Assembly: GCA_030837935.1 (NCBI GenBank)
Contig: JAUQXU010000473.1
Location: 1-7,366 of the forward strand
DNA from: Candidatus Brocadia sp.
GTDB lineage: Bacteria > Planctomycetota > Brocadiia > Brocadiales > Brocadiaceae
DNA: 7,366 nt
Direction of reading: 5' to 3'
The notes beneath the pieces were generated by a model that saw nothing but the letters and a program-made list of their open reading frames with translations, did not search any database and was not told the DNA's origin. Below are positions 1 to 5,125 of the stretch, piece after piece. How positions within the stretch are numbered: the first letter of the stretch is position 1; every line of letters starts with the position of its first letter. The translations under genes were made by a program, and so were the position numbers.

Positions 1-538
1 ATCATTTCACAATGTCTTTTGGTATGATGAGGGACAATATCTCTACGACTCTATTGATGGTGAAATAAGGAATAGCTCCATTCGCCCTAACCAGATATTT
101 GCGGTAAGTTTGCCTTACCCTATGCTACCAAAGGCGCAGCAGAGAAAGGTTGTTGAGATTGTGAAAGAACATCTGCTAACGCCACGTGGTTTACGAAGTC
201 TATCCCCGAAAGACAAAGACTATATTGGTCGTTATTGTGGAAATCCCTATGAAAGAGACAGGGCATATCACCAGGGCACGGTGTGGGCATGGTTGATAGG
301 CCCGTACATTTCTGCCTTTGCTAAGGCTTATGCAGGAGAAAAGGATACTATACAATATATAAAAAGACTTCTTTTGCCATTTTATGAACATATGTTTGAG
401 GCTGGATTAGGGACTATTTCTGAGATATTTGACGGTGATTCTCCTCATATTCCCCGCGGTTGCATTTCTCAGGCATGGAGCGTTGGCGAGATATTACGGG
501 CTTATTTTGAGCATGTGTATGGGTTAGAAAATGATTAA
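1..538 (+). CDS. Glycogen debranching enzyme, C-terminal part (5' end outside window)
   Basis: The reading frame is open from the left edge (first full codon at base 2) to the TAA at 536-538, giving 178 residues of a longer protein. The methionine codon at 110 is internal and should not be taken as the start. The conserved end of the GDE_C (amylo-alpha-1,6-glucosidase) catalytic domain is readable: IRPNQIFAVSLP near residues 28-39, then LLTPRGLRSLSP, then the block RDRAYHQGTVWAWLIGPY. Enzymes of this family hydrolyse alpha-1,6 branches of glycogen in the cytoplasm and fold as an (alpha/alpha)6 barrel. The C-terminus ends soon after the usual last helices (ISQAWSVGEILRAY), so this end looks complete. 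The next gene starts 129 bases downstream on the same strand, too far to assume a shared operon. The family call is firm; substrate details cannot be judged from this fragment. Confidence 0.93.
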   Translation, partial: SFHNVFWYDEGQYLYDSIDGEIRNSSIRPNQIFAVSLPYPMLPKAQQRKVVEIVKEHLLTPRGLRSLSPKDKDYIGRYCGNPYERDRAYHQGTVWAWLIGPYISAFAKAYAGEKDTIQYIKRLLLPFYEHMFEAGLGTISEIFDGDSPHIPRGCISQAWSVGEILRAYFEHVYGLEND

Positions 539-569
539 GGCATGCTGCTTATTAGAGCCGATAACCTTG

Positions 570-583
570 AAAATTTAAATTTT
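570..583. repeat. 14-bp perfect AT-only palindrome
   Basis: The sequence AAAATTTAAATTTT is its own reverse complement. It lies in the 129-base gap between the debranching enzyme gene and the coiled-coil protein gene, about 40 bases upstream of a TATAAT box. It could be a protein binding site or an AT-rich promoter-proximal element. Being AT-only in an AT-rich gap, it could equally be chance. Confidence 0.3.
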
Positions 584-620
584 ATAGTATGGTGTAAATA
601 CTTTATGGAAAAATAGGGCA

Positions 621-626
621 TATAAT
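621..626 (+). promoter_or_regulatory. Candidate -10 box for the exported coiled-coil gene
   Basis: A perfect TATAAT lies 41 bases before the start codon at 668, a sensible distance for a promoter. No good -35 hexamer is present 16-18 bases upstream (the sequence there is close to TACTTT). The promoter would therefore be weak, activator-dependent, or not real. Confidence 0.35.
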
Positions 627-654
627 CGGTAAAATCTTCATAATAATTTTTTAC

Positions 655-659
655 AGGAG
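655..659 (+). promoter_or_regulatory. Ribosome binding site AGGAG deciding the start at 668
   Basis: AGGAG sits 8 bases before the ATG at 668 and 11 bases before a second, adjacent ATG at 671. The spacing favours the first ATG. Confidence 0.7.
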
Positions 660-667
660 CATAGGAT

Positions 668-1372
668 ATGATGAAAGATATACGCAAATGGTTAAAAAAG
701 TATACACAGGAAAAAAGAACCATCACATGGAATGCGTTTGGTCTTGCAACCCTCTTCCTTGTTATGTGGAGTGCTCCATCTTTTTTTTCTGGTAGTGCTT
801 CAGCTGGTCCCAAAAATAAACAAAAGGCCGTATTGAGCATTGAAGAGTTCCACAAAGAACTGTCGAAGAATCTAAACCAGTTAAGTGAAACACTCGCGTC
901 GCTGAACCAGCTTGCAAAAACCGAAGAAGGAGACCTTTACAAGCCTTATAAAAATTTTGTAAAACAACTAAACCGTACAACAGAAAACTCGCGCAATATG
1001 AGCAAACATACCAAAGATATGGCTACAAAAGGGAGACAATATTTCGATACCTGGGAGAAAGAGTTATTAAACGTCATAAATTCAGAATTGCGAGCAAAGG
1101 GAGAAGAACGGCGCGGAGAACTAAGCAAGACCTTTAATCATATCACAAACCTGGCAGAAGAAGTCCAGACTATGTATCAACCTTTCATAATTGATCTGAC
1201 AGATATAAAAACAGCGCTTGGCAATGATCTTACCACAACGGGAATTCTATCACTGAATCCCTATATTACAAAGGCAAACAAAAATGCAAAAATAGTCATG
1301 ATAAAACTTCAAGAACTCGCCGATGAGGTTGATCGTGCCACAAATGCCTTATCATCCAGAGTGGGATTATGA
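668..1372 (+). CDS. Exported helical/coiled-coil protein, DUF2959-like, function unknown
   Basis: This is a 234-residue protein. A basic N-terminus (residues 1-19) is followed by a hydrophobic segment at about 23-41 and a small-residue run, SGSASA, at about 41-46. That fits either a signal peptide cleaved near residue 46 or a single membrane anchor. The remaining ~190 residues are polar, rich in Lys, Glu, Asn and Leu, and predicted almost wholly helical, with heptad-like spacing. The central part (YFDTWEKELLNVINSELR, about 125-142, then a TMYQPFIIDLTDI segment near 168-180 and a GILSLNPYI segment) reads like the DUF2959 family as I remember it. That family has no established activity. I judge the resemblance from motif spacing only and cannot confirm it. 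No catalytic motif or cysteine is visible. The gene stands alone between the debranching enzyme gene and the convergent TPR gene. Confidence 0.85.
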   Translation: MMKDIRKWLKKYTQEKRTITWNAFGLATLFLVMWSAPSFFSGSASAGPKNKQKAVLSIEEFHKELSKNLNQLSETLASLNQLAKTEEGDLYKPYKNFVKQLNRTTENSRNMSKHTKDMATKGRQYFDTWEKELLNVINSELRAKGEERRGELSKTFNHITNLAEEVQTMYQPFIIDLTDIKTALGNDLTTTGILSLNPYITKANKNAKIVMIKLQELADEVDRATNALSSRVGL

Positions 1373-1421
1373 TCAGGCTTTTTACTTGTAATGTTTTTCT
1401 ATACTGCCCATATGGAACCAC

Positions 1422-1447
1422 CTTTTCTGTGCGCCTCCTCAGAAAAG
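1422..1447. terminator. Possible weak hairpin between convergent genes
   Basis: CTTTTCTG (1422-1429) and CAGAAAAG (1440-1447) form a perfect 8-bp inverted repeat around a 10-base loop. It lies between the stop of the coiled-coil gene (1372) and the stop of the leftward TPR gene (1468), where a shared terminator would be expected. The stem is AT-rich and no clean T-run follows on either strand, so it is not a canonical intrinsic terminator. Nothing else is evident in this 95-base gap. Confidence 0.25.
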
Positions 1448-1467
1448 ATAATTATTCTCATTTCATA

Positions 1468-3288
1468 TTAGTTCCCTACCACATCTATAAAATCCGGATC
1501 GTCTTTGATTTTCAAAAAATCGGGGTTCGTTCTTGCTATCCGCTTAAAACTCTGATTCAGTTCAATAGCTTTCTTTAACGAAGACAAGGCGCCTTCCTTA
1601 TTTGAAAGTAATGCCTCTGCGCAAGCCTTATTGAACCATGCTATATCTAAATCGGGTTTTATTGCCAATGCCCTGTTGTAAGTCTCAATTGCTTCGAGGT
1701 GATTTCCCATGGCATCTTGCAAGAGGCCTTTATTGTTAAATGCTATAACAAAGTCAGGTTTGACCTGAATTGCCCTGTCGTATGCATCGAGCGCCTCCCG
1801 CCGTTTCCCTATTTCTTCAAACACGTAGCCTTTATAATTCCAGGCCTCGTGTACATTGCCACTCAATGTTGTTGCCTTGCTAAAGGCATCCAGGGCGTCC
1901 TGGTGTTTGTTTAATTCCTGGAGAGCAAGTCCCTTATTTATCCATAAGCTAAATACATCTGGTTTTATGCTGATTGCCTTGTCAAATGTCTTAACGGCCT
2001 CCTGATAATTCCGGAGCTGTACCAACGCAAGCCCTTTGTTGCTGAGGGCCTCGTATTTAATCTTTGCCAAACGCGGTATACCCGATGCTTCCTCATCGGT
2101 AATTATCTGGGCTACTTTATCAAAAGACTTTACGGCCTCCGTATACTTTCCCAATCGCAAGAGGGTCCATCCTTTGTTATTCCAAACCTGAGGATAATCC
2201 GGTCTTAGCTCTATAGCTCTATCAAATGCCTTAATAGCCTCTTCGTATCTTCCCAGTTGAAACAGCTCTCCGCCTTTATTCGTCATAGTTTCGTAAGAAT
2301 CAGGCTGTATCTGTAACGCCTTTTCATAGGCCAAAACCGCCTCTGCATGTTTTCCCAGACGCGACATGGCGAGCCCTTTATTCGTCCATGCCCCATAAGA
2401 ATCCGGCTGAATCTCAATCGTCTTCTCGTATGCCACAAGGGCATCCTGGTATCGACCCAAAGCGTCCAGTGCAAGCCCTTTCCCATTCCAGGCGGCATAT
2501 GAATCAGGTTTCAGTTCAATGGCCTTATTGAAGGCGTTCACGGCTTCCTCATGTTTCCCAAGATCAGCAAGGGTAAATCCCTTATCAGCCCACGAGGCGT
2601 GCTCTGTAGGTTTTATCTCAATAGCTTTGTCATAGGCATGAATGGCCTCCTGGTATCTGCGTAACCGAACAAAACAATTACCCTTATTAATCCATGCTTC
2701 ATAATATGCGGGATTAATTGCTATAGCCTTATCATATGCCTCCAATGCCTCATCTCGTCTCGCAGGAATCCTTGCCAGGGCCAGGCCTTTATTATTCCAT
2801 GCCTCATACGCATCAGGTTTTATCTGGATAATGCGGTCATAGGTCTTGGTAGCGGCATCGATGTCTCCCAGGTGGTCTAATACATTCCCCTTATTGTACA
2901 AGACTTCAATATAATCAGGTTTGATCTCCAGTGCCTTATCAAAGGCACGAACAGCGTCGTCATATTTACCTGCATGATCCAGGGCCCGCCCCTTCATATA
3001 CCATGCTTCGTAATAATCCGGCTTGTATTGAATCGCCTTTTCAAACGACTCAACAGACTCCACATATTTGCCCAGGTAATCAAGCACAACTGCCTTATTG
3101 TACCAAGCCTCATGAGCATTCGGTTTTAAAAGGATGGCGCTCTCGTAGGCATCAATTGCCTCTTTATGCATCTGTTTGAGAATGAAGATATTTCCTTCAT
3201 TCAAGGCCTTTTCATAACTTTCTGCAGCGATTAATATTCCATGCAAACTAATAAGTGTAATAAAAACAACACTTGGTATAATCATCAT
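1468..3288 (-). CDS. Exported tetratricopeptide-repeat protein with 16 TPR units
   Basis: A 606-residue protein from the chosen ATG. Residues 1-22 form a signal peptide (MMIIPS, a hydrophobic core, then LIAA before ESYE). Residues 24-580 are sixteen consecutive TPR units, mostly exactly 34 residues, with the consensus Y-x-A-W-x-N-K-G-x-A-L-x-x-L-G-K-Y-x-E-A-(V/I)-x-A-(Y/F)-D-K-A-I-x-I-K-P-D. Unit 5 has one extra residue and unit 11 carries a 12-residue insertion. A 26-residue tail ending DDPDFIDVVGN closes the superhelix, as is usual in this family. TPR arrays are protein-binding scaffolds; no enzymatic domain is present, so the partner is unknown. The frame extends upstream to a GTG at 3360, overlapping the previous gene by 11 bases. 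I prefer the ATG at 3288 because it directly begins the signal peptide and follows an AAGGTGA ribosome binding site. The gene probably shares a transcript with the PLD-like gene upstream. Confidence 0.93.
   Translation of the reverse strand: MMIIPSVVFITLISLHGILIAAESYEKALNEGNIFILKQMHKEAIDAYESAILLKPNAHEAWYNKAVVLDYLGKYVESVESFEKAIQYKPDYYEAWYMKGRALDHAGKYDDAVRAFDKALEIKPDYIEVLYNKGNVLDHLGDIDAATKTYDRIIQIKPDAYEAWNNKGLALARIPARRDEALEAYDKAIAINPAYYEAWINKGNCFVRLRRYQEAIHAYDKAIEIKPTEHASWADKGFTLADLGKHEEAVNAFNKAIELKPDSYAAWNGKGLALDALGRYQDALVAYEKTIEIQPDSYGAWTNKGLAMSRLGKHAEAVLAYEKALQIQPDSYETMTNKGGELFQLGRYEEAIKAFDRAIELRPDYPQVWNNKGWTLLRLGKYTEAVKSFDKVAQIITDEEASGIPRLAKIKYEALSNKGLALVQLRNYQEAVKTFDKAISIKPDVFSLWINKGLALQELNKHQDALDAFSKATTLSGNVHEAWNYKGYVFEEIGKRREALDAYDRAIQVKPDFVIAFNNKGLLQDAMGNHLEAIETYNRALAIKPDLDIAWFNKACAEALLSNKEGALSSLKKAIELNQSFKRIARTNPDFLKIKDDPDFIDVVGN
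1549..3219 (-). repeat. Array of 16 tandem ~102-bp units encoding TPRs
   Basis: The coding sequence repeats in 102-base steps, one TPR per step, with two length exceptions (105 bases for unit 5, 138 bases for unit 11). Recurrent stretches coding for NKGLAL and AIEIKPD are recognisable in most units. The units differ considerably in DNA sequence, so this is an old protein repeat and not a recently amplified satellite. Confidence 0.9.
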
Positions 3289-3290
3289 TC

Positions 3291-3315
3291 TTCTCACCTT
3301 GGCCACCTCCTTCCA
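3291..3315 (-). promoter_or_regulatory. Ribosome binding region of the TPR gene
   Basis: On the minus strand the bases before the ATG at 3288 read GGAAGGAGGTGGCCAAGGTG followed by AGAAGA. They contain two Shine-Dalgarno-like elements, AGGAGGTGG and the closer AAGGTGA. This supports initiation at 3288 over the GTG at 3360, which has no comparable site in front of it. Confidence 0.65.
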
Positions 3316-3349
3316 CTTTAAGCCAGATATGGCAATATCCTCCTCACCA

Positions 3350-4795
3350 TCACATATCACGTAACCCCATGGTCGATTCTTTTATCGTTACGATATCGCC
3401 GTCTTCTAAGATATAGGGAGAACTGCCGTCGCATCTTTCTATTAATTTGCCTGTATAGAGTATCGTTTCATCATCCTGAAATTGTAACACCTTATCCTTT
3501 TTTGCCAAACTGATCTTTAACTCTACATCACCTTTGTCCCTTTGCATTATTCCTATTCGTAAACCTGATGCAACATTTAAATTTTTATAAACAATCTGTC
3601 CCATCCAACTGACGTATTTCCCTTTGTATTTTTCCCACATTATATCTTTTTGTGCGTCTGACAACTTACTCTCTTTACCAAAGATATTGTTCAGATCATC
3701 AAATGATTCTATAAGAAATATTTTTTTTGGCCCCTGGGAGACAGGTATTGTATCAGGACTCTCAGCTAATTCACTGGCAGTCAATGGCCCGGGAAGGGTA
3801 TTCTCAATTTCAAGCACATCACCATCTTCGAGTTTATACGGAAATATTTTTGTCACCCGCGAATCAAGCTTTCCGGTATAGGTCACCGTATTGCCATATT
3901 TCACCCGAGAAAAATGATCCTTATGGGCAGGGTTTAACTTTATCTCGACGCTGGTATCGCCATGGGTTACACTCATCATCCATCCCGTAATCAGTCCCCA
4001 TCCGATATACGTCACTTTCCCATTCCACTTGATCTTTTTACCACCACACCGACTCCACAAACTCTCCTTTTGCTCTTCGGATAACCCACTGGCCACACCA
4101 AAGATATCATTAAACTCTTCAAAACTCATATTGATATAGCCTTGCGAATTCTCTTTTATAACAACCCCATAGTTCGATGCAATAATCTGACCCCCTGTGT
4201 CTGGAGCTTTTGGTGTGACAACCGACGGCCCACGTACAACCTTTTCGGCTTTTTTTTCTGCACCAAGCGCATACTCTTTCCCGCTCGTGGTCATTCCCTC
4301 CTGAAATAGCTGATCGAATTCCCTTTGATACTTCACTACCAATTTTGTCTCGTCTGTAAAAATTGTGTGATACCGGCTATATTTAGCAACATTTTCATTC
4401 CAGGAATACGACCCGGTTGACAGCAATTTAGAATCAAAGATGGCGAAATTATTGTGCATTTGTCCTTTTTGTTTCAAAATCTTAATGAAAAACGTCTTAT
4501 CGTTGCAAAGGCTCAACAACGGCCCTTTCCTTACAGCACGTTTTCTATCAACCACAATTCTGACATGCACTCCCCGTTTCTGTGCCTTAACCAGGGCATT
4601 CAGGATATCCTGTGAGGTGATGTCAAAAACCGCAATATCCAGAGACTCACCACATCCTTCTATTGCACGTATAATGTGCCCTTTGATCTCCTGAGGTGTA
4701 AAATACACATCTGAAGCAATGGCGCCTCTGTGCACATATGAAAATACACACAAAACTACAGCGATGACAGATACGCATATCTTCTTGTAATGCAT
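3350..4795 (-). CDS. Exported phospholipase D-like protein with degenerate HKD motif and duplicated C-terminal domain
   Basis: A 481-residue protein from the ATG at 4795. Residues 1-28 are a signal peptide (MHYKK, hydrophobic core, GAIAS). About 29-167 is a single PLD/Nuc-type domain: the ESLDIAVFDITS strand, GVHVRIVVDRK, then MHNNFAIFD and TGSYSWNENV. The family motif is HxKx4Dx6GSxN. Here His114, Asp121 and Gly128-Ser129 are present, but the lysine position is Asn116 and the usual asparagine after GSY is serine. PLD-family phosphodiesterase or nuclease activity is therefore doubtful. A linker follows, then two copies of a ~110-residue domain (220-330 and 360-471), each with an FGxxSxLSxxQKxxxW segment, a WxGxx core and YTGKL...PYxLEDGD. 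These look like small beta-barrel (OB-fold, tRNA_anti-like) modules, which is inference only. GTG at 4810 and TTG at 4828 are alternative starts. The end abuts the TPR gene, suggesting one operon. Confidence 0.88.
   Translation of the reverse strand: MHYKKICVSVIAVVLCVFSYVHRGAIASDVYFTPQEIKGHIIRAIEGCGESLDIAVFDITSQDILNALVKAQKRGVHVRIVVDRKRAVRKGPLLSLCNDKTFFIKILKQKGQMHNNFAIFDSKLLSTGSYSWNENVAKYSRYHTIFTDETKLVVKYQREFDQLFQEGMTTSGKEYALGAEKKAEKVVRGPSVVTPKAPDTGGQIIASNYGVVIKENSQGYINMSFEEFNDIFGVASGLSEEQKESLWSRCGGKKIKWNGKVTYIGWGLITGWMMSVTHGDTSVEIKLNPAHKDHFSRVKYGNTVTYTGKLDSRVTKIFPYKLEDGDVLEIENTLPGPLTASELAESPDTIPVSQGPKKIFLIESFDDLNNIFGKESKLSDAQKDIMWEKYKGKYVSWMGQIVYKNLNVASGLRIGIMQRDKGDVELKISLAKKDKVLQFQDDETILYTGKLIERCDGSSPYILEDGDIVTIKESTMGLRDM
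3383..3718 (-). repeat. Second copy of duplicated ~110-residue domain in the PLD-like protein
   Basis: This copy encodes residues 360-471 of the PLD-like protein. It aligns with the first copy at 3806-4138 with only one single-residue gap. Shared residues include IFG, LS..QK, W, the WxG core, YTGKL and the closing LEDGD. The two copies are roughly one third identical by eye, so the duplication is old. Confidence 0.75.
3806..4138 (-). repeat. First copy of duplicated ~110-residue domain in the PLD-like protein
   Basis: This copy encodes residues 220-330. It starts with FEEFNDIFG, contains KWNGKV as the putative beta-barrel core strand, and ends with YTGKL then PYKLEDGD. Its partner copy lies at 3383-3718. 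Confidence 0.75.
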
Positions 4796-4944
4796 AATTC
4801 CCCTTTTCACGATGTTTCCCTGGAACAAATACGCTTTGATTCCTGTTAATAAAGAGCGTCTATCTAAATAACTTAAATGCGTTGAGAAAGGCGCAGGACT
4901 CGTCTTCTCGCAAGAATAATCATCAATAAGTCAGACCCTACCAT

Positions 4945-4973
4945 AACATATAAGGTTGGTATCTGCAAAACAA
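4945..4973 (-). promoter_or_regulatory. Weak candidate promoter for the PLD-like/TPR pair
   Basis: On the minus strand TTGTTT (4973-4968) and TATGTT (4950-4945) are 17 bases apart, a half-consensus sigma-70 pair about 150 bases before the start codon. The match is poor. It is listed because no better promoter is visible upstream of this leftward pair and because the inverted repeat at 4951-4978 overlaps it. Confidence 0.2.
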
Positions 4974-4978
4974 CCTTA
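4951..4978. promoter_or_regulatory. 8-bp inverted repeat in divergent promoter region, possible operator
   Basis: TAAGGTTG (4951-4958) and CAACCTTA (4971-4978) are perfect inverted copies separated by 12 bases. They lie in the gap between the divergent PLD-like and Deg protease genes, about 75 bases upstream of the protease -35 box. The centre-to-centre distance of the half-sites is 20 bases, about two helical turns, which suits a dimeric regulator. No T-run follows on either strand, so it is not a terminator. Apart from this and the protease promoter, I see nothing else in the 4796-5125 intergenic region. Confidence 0.4.
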
Positions 4979-5051
4979 GACTAAATATCATAATTTTATC
5001 AATGCTAAAGAGAGAATGCAAGTATTATGGAAGTGTTACTCAACTTTTGAT

Positions 5052-5080
5052 TTGACAAAAAGTTATATCTAGCATAGAAT
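5052..5080 (+). promoter_or_regulatory. Sigma-70-type promoter of the Deg protease gene
   Basis: A consensus -35 TTGACA (5052-5057), a 17-base spacer and a -10 TAGAAT (5075-5080, five of six matches) make a near-ideal housekeeping promoter. It predicts a transcription start near 5087 and a leader of about 40 bases. Constitutive or high expression is implied; no sigma-E-like element was recognised. Confidence 0.8.
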
Positions 5081-5112
5081 CCGCTGGTATACTTACTGAT
5101 TAAAACTTTTTT

Positions 5113-5120
5113 GAAGGAGG
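5113..5120 (+). promoter_or_regulatory. Strong ribosome binding site GAAGGAGG of the Deg protease gene
   Basis: GAAGGAGG ends 5 bases before the ATG at 5126. It lies just inside an in-frame TTG at 5111, which rules that TTG out as the start. Confidence 0.85.
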
Positions 5121-5125
5121 TTATT

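Noticed and set aside
1369..1578. A 69-codon rightward frame overlapping the stop of the coiled-coil gene by 4 bases
   Set aside because: It runs antisense into the 3' end of the TPR gene, has no ribosome binding site of its own kind, and encodes a composition unlike a real protein. The 4-base overlap looks accidental.
1549..3219. Regular ~102-base repetition that could suggest a CRISPR or satellite array
   Set aside because: The period is exactly one TPR unit, the reading frame stays open throughout, and the units diverge at the DNA level. It is a protein repeat.
3624..3990. Rightward frames of 85-87 codons
   Set aside because: They are antisense to the duplicated domain region of the PLD-like gene and have no supporting signal.
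3350..4795. Possible anti-phage defence nuclease, since PLD-family nucleases occur in defence systems
   Set aside because: The protein has a signal peptide and would act outside the cytoplasm. Its HKD lysine is missing, and no helicase, methylase or other defence gene is nearby.
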